A DNA stretch of 64,000 bases, from the NCBI RefSeq assembly GCF_001718415.1, contig NZ_CP013378.1:2666001-2730000 (forward strand), in the 5' to 3' direction. The DNA is from Burkholderia pseudomultivorans. Its GTDB lineage: Bacteria > Pseudomonadota > Gammaproteobacteria > Burkholderiales > Burkholderiaceae. Made by a program: the position numbers and the translations under genes. Under the pieces are notes generated by a model that saw only the letters and a program-made list of their open reading frames with translations, was not told where the DNA came from and did no database searches. Of this stretch, positions 45,131 through 55,079 are shown in pieces. Each line of letters starts with the position of its first letter. Position 1 is the first letter of the stretch.

Positions 45131-45714
45131 GATGCCTTGCGCGAGTCGCCCGGTTGCGCCGCGCAACGCGCCAGCATGTCGGCACGGGCTTCGTAGAGCG
45201 CGTCGTGGGGGCAATGGGCGCCGAGCGGACGACGCGCGGTGCCGAACATGCCGGTTTCGGTCGGGTCCGCGACCGGCGTGCTGCGCGACCAGTCGTAGAC
45301 CACGGTGCGGGCCGCGACCTTCCATTCGCCATGTCGTTTTTCGAAACGGTCGATATAGCGGCCATACAGCGAGACTTCCGTGACCGTATCGGGCACGACC
45401 TGGCGGTCTTCCTGAACCGCGTGGAAATAGCTTTCCGCCAGTGCCTGGTCGCCGTGCAACTCGATCATGATGTTGCCGATCAGGTGGACGCCGCGGCGCG
45501 GGGTCCTCAGTACGTCCAGCACCCAATCGCAGAAGCCGGTTGCCGAGCCCTGGTAAGGGCCGTGGCGGTCCGTCGCGTCCGGCCAGTAGGTTGCGCGCAA
45601 CGCCGCCTCGTCCCGCCGGTCCACGCCTCGGCAATAGCGGTACAGACATTCGCGAATGGCTTCACGGTCGAGCAGATCCTGTACTGCCTGATTCGATACT
45701 TCGTTGTGGTCCAT
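45127..45714 (-). CDS. SnoaL-like/NTF2-fold protein
   Basis: 195 residues. DREAIRECLYRYCRGVDRRD at the start, then HGPYQGSATGF, HLIGNIMIELHGDQALAESY and GRYIDRFEKRHGEWKVAART, are typical of the SnoaL_4 group, which includes dehydratases, epoxide hydrolases and small dioxygenase subunits. No dioxygenase alpha subunit is in the window, so a lone dehydratase or hydrolase is more likely. It is coupled to the SMP-30 gene by ATGA, so both probably act on the same intermediate. Confidence 0.8.
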   Translation of the reverse strand: MDHNEVSNQAVQDLLDREAIRECLYRYCRGVDRRDEAALRATYWPDATDRHGPYQGSATGFCDWVLDVLRTPRRGVHLIGNIMIELHGDQALAESYFHAVQEDRQVVPDTVTEVSLYGRYIDRFEKRHGEWKVAARTVVYDWSRSTPVADPTETGMFGTARRPLGAHCPHDALYEARADMLARCAAQPGDSRKAS

Positions 45715-45763
45715 ATGTTTGCCTGGCTGAAAGAGGGAAATACCGATGCTTTTCTGCTTGCCG

Positions 45764-47848
45764 CTATTGCTTGACGATGACGGCGTCGAGCACGGCCGCG
45801 CCGCGCTCGCGCACGACCAGCGGATTGACGTCGACGCTGATGATCTCCGGGTGGTTCATCGCGAAATCCGACAGTTTGACCATGGCCGTGACCAGGGCAT
45901 CCATGTCCTTCGGCGCTGCACCACGCCAGCCCTTCAGGAGGGCCGTCGCCTTCACCCGATCGAGCGCCTCGCGTGCGCGCGCAGGCGTGAGCGGGGCGGA
46001 AACCAGCGACACGTCCTTGTACAGCTCGGTATTGACGCCGCCGGCACCGACGAGAATCATCGGGCCGAAGGTGGCATCGTTGTTCACGCCGAGGATCATT
46101 TCGGTGCCGCCCACGATCATCGGGCACACAAGGATGCCGTCGATCTGCGCACCGGGTGCATGGGCACGCACGCTGTCCAGGATCTGCCGGCAGGCCGCAC
46201 GCACGCCGTCGGCGTTCCTGACGTCGAGGGCGACGCCACCGACTTCGGTCTTGTGCACGATCTGCGGGCTGACGATCTTGAGTACCACGGGGTAGCCCAT
46301 CGCCTCGGCGGCGGCAACCGCTGCATCGGCGTCGACGGCCAGCACGTCTCGCGGCACCGGCAGGCCGGCGTCGGCCAATGCTTCCTTGGCCAGTGCCTCC
46401 GTGTTCACGTCGCCCAGCGCGCGGGCCTGTCGCGACGCTTCCGCCGGCTCGTAGAGGTTCGCCCAACGTGCGCGGATCGTTGCCGCAGCGCCCAGTGCAA
46501 GCGTGGCGCGCGTTGCGTCGTTGAATACCGGAATGCCGATCTTTTCGAGTTCGCGATCCACCTCGGGCACGGACAGCGTGACGATGACGACGTCGCGTTC
46601 AGGATGTCTTGCCTTGAGCTCGGCAAGCGGCTGCGCGTAATTGCTCTTGAACGATGCGGGAGCCAGGCCCGCCGACGCCAGGTACGCGAGCGTCGTGCCG
46701 TAGCTGCTGTTCGACAGCATGAGGTCGAGCGCCCGGACCGTGCCGTTCCTGACCGAGGTGATCTGAGCAGTGACGTCGAGCGGGTTGGCTGCGACCGCGA
46801 ACGGCAGCAGTTCGAGCATGGCCGTTCTGGCCGCTTCGGGCAGCGCAGGCATCGTGAGGCCGGAATCGCCGCATGCGTCGGCGACCATCACGCCGATGCC
46901 GCCCGACGACGTGAGGACACCGAGTTCGTTGTTGACGGGCAGGCGGCCCGTGGTCGAGATCAGGTACGCGACGTCCAGCATCTCTTCCTGCGAGCGGGCG
47001 CGATACGCACCGCACTCCGCGAATACGGCGTCATAGGCCGCATCGTTGCCGGCCAGCGAACCCGTGTGGGTTGCCGCCGCGGCAGCGCCGAGCGCCGAGC
47101 GGCCGACCTTCATGATGATGACGGGCTTTTGCGCATGGGCCGCTTTCAGCAGCGCGCGCCGCAGTTTCCGGCCGTCCTTTGCCGATTCGAGCGCGGCCAT
47201 GATGACCCGCGTGCCCGGATCGCCGGCCAGGTAGTCGATGGCCTCCGCGACGTCGACGTCTGCTTCGTTGCCGGTCGCCACGATCTTGCTGAAGCCCATG
47301 CCGCGCAGCGTGGCGGCGCCGTAAAGCGCGGAGCCGAACGCGCCCGATTGCGTCGCCAGCGCGATGTTGCCGGCCTGGGGGCGCACGCCGTAGAGCACGA
47401 CCGAGAATGTCGAGAACAGACGCGATTCGACATTCAGGAGACCCAGCGAATTCGGGCCGATCATGCGCACGCCGGCGGCTTTGCACAGGGCGGCCATCCG
47501 CTCCTGAGCGGCACGACCTTGCGCGTCGATTTCCGCAAAGCCCGCGGTCAGCACGACCACGGACCTGACGCCCTTGCGGATCGCATCGTGCAATGCGGAT
47601 TCCACGCTGCCGGTCGGCACCACGATGATGGCTTGGTCGGGAACCTCGGGCACGTCGAGGATCGACGCGTAGGCCGGCAAGCCCTGGACTTCCGCGCCGC
47701 TGCGGTTGATCGGGAACAAGGTGCCTTCATAGCCGGATTCGCGAAGGAATCGCAATACGCGCCCGCCGATGCGGTCCGGATCCGACGAGGCGCCGATAAC
47801 GGCCACCGACCGGGCGTCGAACAGTGCGCTGAGAGTAGACGATGTCAT
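45764..47848 (-). CDS. NDP-forming acyl-CoA synthetase, fused alpha-beta subunits
   Basis: 694 residues. The N-terminal CoA-binding Rossmann domain (SVAVIGASSDPDRIGGRVLR) and succinyl-CoA-ligase-like domains contain the phospho-histidine segment ATHTGSLAGND. The C-terminal ATP-grasp part has YPVVLKIVSPQIVHKTEVGG and ILVGAGGVNTELYKD. The whole is one chain, as in Pat/AcsA-like and several catabolic enzymes. It makes a CoA thioester from a carboxylate with ATP, giving ADP, or runs backwards to save ATP. In this cluster it may activate a ring-opened acid. Confidence 0.9.
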   Translation of the reverse strand: MTSSTLSALFDARSVAVIGASSDPDRIGGRVLRFLRESGYEGTLFPINRSGAEVQGLPAYASILDVPEVPDQAIIVVPTGSVESALHDAIRKGVRSVVVLTAGFAEIDAQGRAAQERMAALCKAAGVRMIGPNSLGLLNVESRLFSTFSVVLYGVRPQAGNIALATQSGAFGSALYGAATLRGMGFSKIVATGNEADVDVAEAIDYLAGDPGTRVIMAALESAKDGRKLRRALLKAAHAQKPVIIMKVGRSALGAAAAATHTGSLAGNDAAYDAVFAECGAYRARSQEEMLDVAYLISTTGRLPVNNELGVLTSSGGIGVMVADACGDSGLTMPALPEAARTAMLELLPFAVAANPLDVTAQITSVRNGTVRALDLMLSNSSYGTTLAYLASAGLAPASFKSNYAQPLAELKARHPERDVVIVTLSVPEVDRELEKIGIPVFNDATRATLALGAAATIRARWANLYEPAEASRQARALGDVNTEALAKEALADAGLPVPRDVLAVDADAAVAAAEAMGYPVVLKIVSPQIVHKTEVGGVALDVRNADGVRAACRQILDSVRAHAPGAQIDGILVCPMIVGGTEMILGVNNDATFGPMILVGAGGVNTELYKDVSLVSAPLTPARAREALDRVKATALLKGWRGAAPKDMDALVTAMVKLSDFAMNHPEIISVDVNPLVVRERGAAVLDAVIVKQ

Positions 47849-47891
47849 GGTATGCGAGTGAGATCGATGATTGCCGGAACGAAGTTCGGAG

Positions 47892-50180
47892 TCAGGCTTG
47901 CGCGACGAGCCAGTCGAGACATTGGCTGCGATTGCCGAACCGTTCCGCGGCAGTGCGCGACTGCATGCAGAGCTGGGTCGCGGGCATTTCCACCGTCATG
48001 CCCATGCCGCCGTGCATCTGGATCACCGCGTGGCCGACTTCCCTGGCGACGCCTGCGCAGAACATCTTGGTCAGGATCACCAGGCGATCGATCGCGCAGT
48101 CGTTGCTGCCTGCGAAGCCTTCGATCAGGCGAGCGACTTGCCCCTTGATCCCCTCGTAGGCCACATAGCAGTCCACGACGTTGTGCCTGAGCGCCTGATG
48201 AACGGCCAGCGGCTTGCCGAACTGCACGCGGTCGTTCAGGTACTGGATCGTCTGCTCGACCTGGGCGCCGACTGCCCCGACGATCTGGACACAGGTCAGC
48301 AGTGCGCCGATCTGCAGCGCCTGGTTGACCGCGACGTTCGCTGCAGCGCCGGTCAGGGCAATGTCGTCCTCGTTGACCTGGAGGCCGTCGACGACGTAAT
48401 CGACGGTCACCGTACCGTCGATCCCGCCGAAGAACCGCGCACGCTCGGCCAGACGCGCACGCTCGATCAACACCAGCGCCTGGCCTTGCGGGGTCGACGC
48501 ATTGAAGATGAGGTGCGTTGCCGGCTCGCTTTCGTTCGAACCGCGTACCGCACCGCGCAGCACCTTGCCTTCCAGGCTGACCGTAGCGGCCTGCAGCGGG
48601 GTGCCCAGGTGCGATTGCAGAACCGGCGACACGGAGGCTTCGCCGCTCAGCAGCTGTTCGAGCACGGGCGGGACGGTCGGTGCGGCGGCCGCTGCGTCGA
48701 GGAGAACGGGGGCCACCGCACAACGCTCGACCAGCGGCGCGACGTTCGGATAACGCGAGGCCGCTTCGACGATGCCTGCGAGATCGGCGAGCGTCGCACC
48801 GATGCCGCCGTTGTCTTCCGAGACCAGGACCGACTGCCAGCCCAGTTCGAGGGCTTGCCGCCACTTGCCCGAGGCCGCGCCTTCGACGGCGTTGCCCGGG
48901 TGCGTTTCGGCGGCAGCGGCCAAGCGGGACGACGAGTCGAACAGGTCGCCGCGGAACATCGTGGTCACGGCATAGCCCGCGTCCATGATCGATTTGGCGA
49001 TGATGTTCTTCTGGACTTCGGTCGAACCGCCTGCGAGCGTACGCGAACGGTAGAAGAGGTAGGTATGGACGAAGTTGCGCTCGAGATTCAACTCGTCTTC
49101 CGGCATTGTCAGCGGCAGCAGGCGCGCGGCGTATTCGGGGCCGAGCACGTCCATCGCAATCGACGTCACTTCCTGGCTCTGTTTCGAGCAGGCCATTTTC
49201 AGCGCCGAGGACTTGGACGACTGCAACGTGCCGGCCATGTCTTCCCGGATCGCCGACAGCAGGATTTCGCGTGTCCCGTAGGCACCGGCTTCGACTTCGA
49301 ACAAGCGGTCGAGCGCTTTCAGCAACGACGGGGTCGCGCCTTTTTCCCTGATCTTGTCGCGAACCAGCTCGGTGACCTGCTGGACGTGACGAAGCAGGCG
49401 CGGCGTCAGGGCCGGGCTCAGGCGCTCGCGGTCGAGCAGGAACTTGCCGTATGACCAGCCCTGTCCTTCGGCGCCGATGCGATTGAACACGGGCACCTTG
49501 ACGTCGTTCAGGAACACTTCGTTGACGTGGTGCCACTGGTCGATCGTATGGATCGGCCGAACTTCGATGCCCGGCGAATTCATCGGGATCAGCAGCAGCG
49601 TGATGCCTTCCTGGGGCTTGCCTGCGTTGCTCGTTCGCACGAGCGTATACATGATGTCCGCTTCCTGCGCGTGCGAGGTCCATATCTTCTGGCCGTTGAC
49701 GATGTAATGCTCGCCGGCTTCGTCCAGAACCGCGGAGGTCTTGAGGGACGCGAGGTCGGAGCCGGCGCCGGGCTCCGAATAGCCCTGGCACCACCATTCC
49801 GAGCCGTCGATGATCGGGGGCAGAAAGCGCGCTTTCTGCGCGTCGGTGCCGAACGCCTGGATGACGGGGCCGATGTGGCCGATACCGTGGTGATACAGCT
49901 GCGGGCAGTCCATTGCCGCCGTCACTTCTTCGAAGATGAGGCGCTGCATCACGTCCCAGCCCGGTCCGCCGAACTCTTTGGTCCAGCCGGGCGCCGAGTA
50001 GCCGAGCCCGCCCTTGGCCATGGCCGCCGTGTATCGGCTCAGCAGCTCGCGGCCCAGCTTCCGGTTGGCGCGCGTCGCGGCGCGCACTTCAGCAGGGACA
50101 TTGGCTTCAATATAGTCAGCGATTTTTTGGCGAAACGCTGCATAAAACGCTTCATCCTTCACCTGGTCGACTTCGCTCAT
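47892..50180 (-). CDS. Tandem acyl-CoA dehydrogenase (two ACAD domains in one chain)
   Basis: 762 residues, twice the usual size. Residues about 1-400 are a complete ACAD (GGLGYSAPGWTKEFGGPGWD, CQGYSEPGAGSDLASLKT, IWTSHAQEADIMY, RTLAGGSTEVQKNIIAKSIM). Residues about 405-762 are a second, diverged ACAD half (WQSVLVSEDNGGIGATLADL to YLNDRVQFGKPLAVHQALRH and MHGGMGMTVE). Separate subunits of this kind form alpha-beta heterotetramers in actinobacterial sterol side-chain degradation; here they appear fused. It should introduce a 2,3-double bond in a bulky or branched acyl-CoA. Confidence 0.88.
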   Translation of the reverse strand: MSEVDQVKDEAFYAAFRQKIADYIEANVPAEVRAATRANRKLGRELLSRYTAAMAKGGLGYSAPGWTKEFGGPGWDVMQRLIFEEVTAAMDCPQLYHHGIGHIGPVIQAFGTDAQKARFLPPIIDGSEWWCQGYSEPGAGSDLASLKTSAVLDEAGEHYIVNGQKIWTSHAQEADIMYTLVRTSNAGKPQEGITLLLIPMNSPGIEVRPIHTIDQWHHVNEVFLNDVKVPVFNRIGAEGQGWSYGKFLLDRERLSPALTPRLLRHVQQVTELVRDKIREKGATPSLLKALDRLFEVEAGAYGTREILLSAIREDMAGTLQSSKSSALKMACSKQSQEVTSIAMDVLGPEYAARLLPLTMPEDELNLERNFVHTYLFYRSRTLAGGSTEVQKNIIAKSIMDAGYAVTTMFRGDLFDSSSRLAAAAETHPGNAVEGAASGKWRQALELGWQSVLVSEDNGGIGATLADLAGIVEAASRYPNVAPLVERCAVAPVLLDAAAAAPTVPPVLEQLLSGEASVSPVLQSHLGTPLQAATVSLEGKVLRGAVRGSNESEPATHLIFNASTPQGQALVLIERARLAERARFFGGIDGTVTVDYVVDGLQVNEDDIALTGAAANVAVNQALQIGALLTCVQIVGAVGAQVEQTIQYLNDRVQFGKPLAVHQALRHNVVDCYVAYEGIKGQVARLIEGFAGSNDCAIDRLVILTKMFCAGVAREVGHAVIQMHGGMGMTVEMPATQLCMQSRTAAERFGNRSQCLDWLVAQA

Positions 50181-50258
50181 GATTGACTCGATGTAATCCG
50201 ATAGCGCGGCTGTACCGGACGAGGGCGTCGCCGCGTATTTCCGAAGGTGTCCGGTTGA

Positions 50259-51032
50259 TCAGCGGCCGACGTACACGGGCGCGCGCTTCTCGATGAAGGC
50301 GCGCTGCGCTTCCTTCGAGTCTTCCGTTTTCGACAGGAATTCCGTGTTGCCCTGTTCGTAGCGGTAGGCTTCTCGCAGCGGCATGTTCTCGGTCAGACGG
50401 GCCGCTTCCTTCGCGAGGCGCAGCGCGATGGGCGATTTCGACGCGATTTCCGTGGCGATTTCCATCGCGAACGGCAGCAGTTCTTCCTGCGTCGTGCACG
50501 CTTCCACAAGGCCGAGCCGATACAGCTCGCGTCCGGTGACCTTCATGCCCGTGTAAAACATGCGGCGGGCCCGCGACTGGCCGAAAATGCGATTCAGGAA
50601 CGACACGCCCCCGGCGAGGCCGACGTTGATCTCGGGCATCGATACGTAAGCCTCTTCCGCTGCCACCCAGATGTCCGAGTTCATGACGATGCCGAAACCG
50701 GCGCCCATCGCGGCGCCATTGATCGCGGCGATGATGGGCTTCGGGCACTCGCGGATCGCATACGCCGATTCGCGAACGATGCGGTGATGCTTCGGAAACG
50801 CGCCCGGCTGCGACAGATCCTTGCGGTCGCTGAGATCGGCGCCGGCCGAGAACGCGGAACCTGCACCCGTCACGATGATGACCGACACGTCGTCGCGCGC
50901 ACCGAGCACATCGAAACACTCGATGATTTCATGGCGCATTTCCGTGTTCTGCGCGTTGCGCTTTTCCGGGCGGTTGAGCGTCACGACCGCGATCCTGTTC
51001 TTGATCTCGACCAGCAGGGTATTGAATTCCAT
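50259..51032 (-). CDS. Enoyl-CoA hydratase/isomerase family protein
   Basis: 257 residues, crotonase fold: TGAGSAFSAGADLSDRK and GAAMGAGFGIVMNSDIWVA give the oxyanion hole, and MPEINVGLAGG the expected acidic position. It is a paralogue of the hydratase at 39951-40742. Placed directly after the double acyl-CoA dehydrogenase, it should act on that enzyme's product. The ATG at 51032 has an AGAGGAAG ribosome site. Confidence 0.9.
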   Translation of the reverse strand: MEFNTLLVEIKNRIAVVTLNRPEKRNAQNTEMRHEIIECFDVLGARDDVSVIIVTGAGSAFSAGADLSDRKDLSQPGAFPKHHRIVRESAYAIRECPKPIIAAINGAAMGAGFGIVMNSDIWVAAEEAYVSMPEINVGLAGGVSFLNRIFGQSRARRMFYTGMKVTGRELYRLGLVEACTTQEELLPFAMEIATEIASKSPIALRLAKEAARLTENMPLREAYRYEQGNTEFLSKTEDSKEAQRAFIEKRAPVYVGR

Positions 51033-51077
51033 TTTGTGACTTCCTCTATTGATTTCGCGTGGTGTGTGTACAGCCAA

Positions 51078-51890
51078 TCAGATGCGCGGAATGTTCGCCA
51101 TGACGACCTGGCTCAAGCCGCCGTCGATCAGGAGATCTTCGCCGTTGACATAGCCGGATCGGGCGCTGGACAGGAAAAGAATCGCTTCCGCCATGTCGGC
51201 CGGGGTGGCGATCCGGCCGCTCGGTACTGCCTTGTTGCGCGCCTGCAGGCGGCCTTCGTCCCGGTAATAGGCTTCGCTCATCGGCGTGCGAACCAAGCCG
51301 GGGCTGATGCAGTTGCTGCGAATGCCGAACGGTGCGAGTTCGAGGCAAAGCTGCTTCGACAGCATCAGGACGCCTGCCTTGCTCACGCTGTACGCGATAC
51401 CGTTCGGTATCGCGATGTCGCCGCCGATCGACGCGACATGCACCATGGCTCCGCCTCGTCCTGCGTCGCGCATCTGGGCGCCGAATGCCTGTGCGCACAG
51501 GAATGCACCGGTCAGGTTGATCGACAGCAGGCGGTTCCACTCATCGAGCGATGCATCGAGCAGGGCAGTGCGGCCGCCTCCGCCGATACCTGCGTTGTTG
51601 ACCAGCACGCGGGGAGCGCCGAGTTCACGCAACACCGTCCTGGCGGCGGCCGCCACGGAGGCGGCGTCGGATACGTCGCAGCCGATGGCGATGGCGGTGC
51701 CGCCCGCCCGCCGAATGTCGTCGACGACCTCGGTGCAGGACGCTTCGGTTCGATCGAGGACGGCGACTTTTGCGCCGGCCGCCGCCATTCGCCGGGCCGT
51801 TTCCGATCCGATACCGCCGGCGCCGCCCGTCACGACGCAGGTGCGTCCGGACAGGCCCAGCCACGACAGCGTGTTTTCAATGTCATTCAT
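51078..51890 (-). CDS. Short-chain dehydrogenase/reductase
   Basis: 270 residues. TGGAGGIG nucleotide motif, VNNAGIGG, catalytic Ser in HVASIGG and YSVSK. It is a standard classical SDR and lacks the WVRY block of the two other SDRs of the cluster. The ATG at 51890 follows GAGG. It could be the 3-hydroxyacyl-CoA dehydrogenase of the beta-oxidation part, since no 3-hydroxyacyl-CoA dehydrogenase of the FadB type is present. Confidence 0.87.
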   Translation of the reverse strand: MNDIENTLSWLGLSGRTCVVTGGAGGIGSETARRMAAAGAKVAVLDRTEASCTEVVDDIRRAGGTAIAIGCDVSDAASVAAAARTVLRELGAPRVLVNNAGIGGGGRTALLDASLDEWNRLLSINLTGAFLCAQAFGAQMRDAGRGGAMVHVASIGGDIAIPNGIAYSVSKAGVLMLSKQLCLELAPFGIRSNCISPGLVRTPMSEAYYRDEGRLQARNKAVPSGRIATPADMAEAILFLSSARSGYVNGEDLLIDGGLSQVVMANIPRI

Positions 51891-52073
51891 GGCCGTGCCT
51901 CGCAGGCTGGCCGGCGTATTGCGCATCCCGCCCGGGAAAGCCCGGCCGAGGATGCGGTAGGGTGCCGGTCCCCGGACGCCGGTAGCCGCGTGCGGCGATG
52001 AACTTTTCCTTGATCCGCGGTGGCTCGATTGACTGCGCCATCCTTGTCTCCATCCGTTACGGGTTTGCGTCGT

Positions 52074-53285
52074 TCAGCGGGCGAGTGTCCACGACTGTCC
52101 GGTCAAAAATTGCGCCGCCGCGCCGGCCATGTAATGGGCAATGGGCCGCACTTCATCGACCGACGTATGCGCGTGGACTTCGAACGAGTTGATGCGCAGC
52201 CCCTTCGAGCCCCATTCGCAAGCTTGGGTCGCGACGAACATGCGTGCTGCCGCCTCGTCGCCGCAGGTGCGCCAGTCCGTGGACTGCGTGGGAAGCAAAA
52301 GCGTGAGGCTCGCGCTGTGCGCATGCGAACGAGCGAAGCGCGTTGCCGCTTCATGCGCTGCGTTCAGACGCTGGCCCTCGGGCGCGTTCAGCGCGGAGGC
52401 GTCGATGACCGCGGTGTACCCTGCATTCCGGTTGCCCGTCTGCAGCGCCATCCAGTCCTGCGTGGCGCCCGGCGCAGTACCCGCAACCTCGATGGCCGTA
52501 TCGGTGTCCATGGGCAGCACGTCATACTCGGCCGGCGTGCACGGGGCAGAGCCGCCGTACACCGATGCCGCGCCGTCCACCGACAGGGCGGATCCCGATA
52601 AGGGGCGAGCGCCTTTGCTACCGAGAAAGAACAACGCCTCGGCGAGTTCAGCCGGTTCCGCGATCCGGCCGAGCGGCGTTTTTCCTGCTGCGCGAACCGG
52701 ATCGAGCCGGCCCGATTCGATCAGGCGACGTACGATTTCGGTGCGCACGAAACCGGGGCACAGTGCTGTCACGCCAAGATCCGGGCGCGCAAGGGCCAGT
52801 GCCTTCGTGAACGCGATCACGCCGGCCTTGGTGGGCGAGTACGCGCCGCGCAATGGAATGGCATGCAGTCCGGCGCCCGACGCGACATTGACGACGCGGG
52901 CATGCGGTTTGAGCCGGGCTTCCAGTGCCTCGAATATCAGGCGAGGGGCGTCGAGATTCAGACGGACGAGCGGCGCGAACTGCGCTTGCGTCATGGCCGT
53001 GAGCGGCAATTGCGTGCTGTCCGACATGCCTGCATTGTTGATCAGCGCATCGAGATGCGGCATGTCCTCGGCCAGCGTCGCGATGTCCTCGGGCTTCGTG
53101 AGGTCTACGACGCGCATCAGGTGCGGCTCGCCGGCATGCGGCATCGTCTCGAGCAAGCGCTGCAGCGCCTCGGCCTGGTGATCCACCAGCACGCAGCGCC
53201 AGCCGGCCCTGGCGAAGCGCATGGCGCTCGCGTGGCCGATACCCGACGCGGATCCCGTGATAAACACGGTCTTTTCGGATTGCAT
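52074..53285 (-). CDS. Short-chain dehydrogenase with a degenerate second SDR domain
   Basis: 403 residues. Residues 1-240 are an intact SDR (TGSASGIG, INNAGMS, catalytic Ser in NVASGAG, YSPTK). The rest resembles the last part of another SDR (MFVATQACEWGSKGLRINSF and AAQFLTGQSWTLAR) but has no nucleotide motif and no Tyr-Lys pair, so it is probably structural. Start at ATG 53285; the gene lies four bases after the acyl-CoA synthetase stop. Double-SDR chains of this kind are rare in ordinary beta-oxidation clusters. Confidence 0.83.
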   Translation of the reverse strand: MQSEKTVFITGSASGIGHASAMRFARAGWRCVLVDHQAEALQRLLETMPHAGEPHLMRVVDLTKPEDIATLAEDMPHLDALINNAGMSDSTQLPLTAMTQAQFAPLVRLNLDAPRLIFEALEARLKPHARVVNVASGAGLHAIPLRGAYSPTKAGVIAFTKALALARPDLGVTALCPGFVRTEIVRRLIESGRLDPVRAAGKTPLGRIAEPAELAEALFFLGSKGARPLSGSALSVDGAASVYGGSAPCTPAEYDVLPMDTDTAIEVAGTAPGATQDWMALQTGNRNAGYTAVIDASALNAPEGQRLNAAHEAATRFARSHAHSASLTLLLPTQSTDWRTCGDEAAARMFVATQACEWGSKGLRINSFEVHAHTSVDEVRPIAHYMAGAAAQFLTGQSWTLAR

Positions 53286-53289
53286 AGGT

Positions 53290-54945
53290 TTATCCCCGGG
53301 CGTGTTCGATATCGGTCGAGAACCGGAAGCCCTCGAACTGCTTGCGCAGCGCGACCTTGTACAGCTTTCCTGTCGCGGTATGGGGCAGGGCATCCACGAA
53401 CACGACGTCGTCGGGAAGCCACCATTTGGCAACGTGACGGCGCATGTGATCCAGGACGTCCTGCGCCGTCGCCTCCATGCCGTCGCGCCTTACCGCGACG
53501 AGCAGCGGGCGCTCCTGCCAGTGCGAGTGAGGCAGGCCAATGACCGCTGCCTCGGCAATCGCGGGATGGCTGAGCGCCGCGCTTTCCAGGTCCAGCGAGG
53601 AAATCCATTCGCCGCCCGACTTGATCACGTCTTTCGCGCGGTCGGTGATCCTGAGAAAGCCGTCGGCGTTCAACGTCGCCATATCGCCGGTCGCGAACCA
53701 GCCGTCCGGGTCCCATCCGTCATGGTCGTGCCTGTAGTACGCACGGGAAACCCATGCGCCGCGCACTTTCAGCTGGCCGGTGGTCTGTCCGTCGCGGGCA
53801 AGCAGGTTGCCCGCGTCGTCGAAGATTGCGATTTCGGTACCGGGCAGCGGGCGGCCGGCCAGCATCTGGAGTTCGATGCGCTGGTCGGGCGTCAAATGCG
53901 CGTGCTTGGCAAGCGGCACGTTCACGGTCACGACCGGACTCGTCTCGGTCATTCCCCACGCCTGATACAGACTCGCGCCGAAAAACTGCTCGAGCCGCTC
54001 GATGACGCGGCGCGGGGCGGCCGATCCGCCCGACAGTGCGCGCGTCATCACGATGTCGCGGCGGCGCTGCGCCGGATCCACGTTCTGCGCATAGTCGAGC
54101 AGCGACATCCAGACGGTCGGCACGCCGCAAGACACCGAGCACTTCTCGTCGCGGAGCATCGCGTACACGTTTTCCCCGGACAGTCGCGAGCCCGGCAGAA
54201 CGAGCTTGGCGCCGGCCATTGCGGACGAATGCGGGATGCCCCATCCGTTCACATGAAACATCGGAACGATCAGGAGGATGCTGTCGCGCGCGCTGATCGC
54301 GAAGCTGTCGGCCATGCAGGTGGACATCGCATGCAGGACCGTTGAGCGGTGGCTGTACAGGACGCCTTTGGGATGGCCGGTCGTGCCCGACGTGAAGCAC
54401 ATGGACGACGCGCTGTTTTCGTCGAATCGCGGCCATGCATATGCGTCGCTGCATGCTGCGATCAGGGATTCATAGCAGGCGAGGCCGGGGACGGTCAGCT
54501 CGGGCATCCGATCGGCTTCGCACAGTGCGATGAAGCCTTTGACCGCCGGACATTGCGGCGCAATTTCCTCGACGAGCGCGGCCAGGTCCACGTCGAAGAA
54601 TACATATGTGCTTTCGGAGTGGTTGAGGATGTAGACGATCTGCTCGGCGAACAGGCGCGGATTGACGGTAGTCAGGACCGCGCCGGTGCCGGACACCCCG
54701 TAATAGAGTTCGAGGTGGCGGTGGGTATTCCACGCCAGCGTCGCGACGCGCTGACCGGCGTTCACGCCCAGACAGCGCATCAGATTTGCAACCTGCTTCG
54801 AGCGGCCGAGTGCGGCCGACCAGCTGTAGCGATGAATCCTGCCGCTTCCCAGGTGGGACACGATTTCCCGCTCGCCATGGTAGTTGGCCGCATGCTCGAT
54901 CAGATCGGAGATCAGCAGTTGCCGTTGTTGCATCAGTCCGTTCAT
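53290..54945 (-). CDS. AMP-forming acyl-CoA synthetase (FadD-like)
   Basis: 551 residues. The ANL-family motifs are complete: P-loop [49 protein letters not shown] and the C-terminal [13 protein letters not shown] with catalytic Lys in [12 protein letters not shown]. It activates a medium- or long-chain or alicyclic carboxylate as an acyl-CoA. It heads the minus-strand arm of the cluster; a CAGGACG ribosome site precedes the ATG. The genes 54945 down to 43468 are packed in one direction and may be one transcript. Confidence 0.92.
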   Translation of the reverse strand: MNGLMQQRQLLISDLIEHAANYHGEREIVSHLGSGRIHRYSWSAALGRSKQVANLMRCLGVNAGQRVATLAWNTHRHLELYYGVSGTGAVLTTVNPRLFAEQIVYILNHSESTYVFFDVDLAALVEEIAPQCPAVKGFIALCEADRMPELTVPGLACYESLIAACSDAYAWPRFDENSASSMCFTSGTTGHPKGVLYSHRSTVLHAMSTCMADSFAISARDSILLIVPMFHVNGWGIPHSSAMAGAKLVLPGSRLSGENVYAMLRDEKCSVSCGVPTVWMSLLDYAQNVDPAQRRRDIVMTRALSGGSAAPRRVIERLEQFFGASLYQAWGMTETSPVVTVNVPLAKHAHLTPDQRIELQMLAGRPLPGTEIAIFDDAGNLLARDGQTTGQLKVRGAWVSRAYYRHDHDGWDPDGWFATGDMATLNADGFLRITDRAKDVIKSGGEWISSLDLESAALSHPAIAEAAVIGLPHSHWQERPLLVAVRRDGMEATAQDVLDHMRRHVAKWWLPDDVVFVDALPHTATGKLYKVALRKQFEGFRFSTDIEHARG

Positions 54946-54988
54946 CGTCGTCCTGTTTTATCGGTCTAAAGTCTCGCTCCATGAACCC

Positions 54989-55051
54989 GCCTGCCGATTC
55001 GGCAGGCTGCGCCCGAGGCAGGTCCGCGCAACGCCTGCCGGTTCGGCAGGC
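54989..55051. repeat. Twin palindromes in the divergent region
   Basis: GCCTGCCGATTCGGCAGGC (54989-55007) is a perfect 19-base odd palindrome. A near copy, GCCTGCCGGTTCGGCAGGC, lies at 55033-55051, 44 bases away or about four helical turns. They sit upstream of the acyl-CoA synthetase gene. Such paired dyads can be operators or small dispersed repeats. Confidence 0.6.
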
Positions 55052-55079
55052 TTCGGCATCTCGACATAATCGATTCGGT

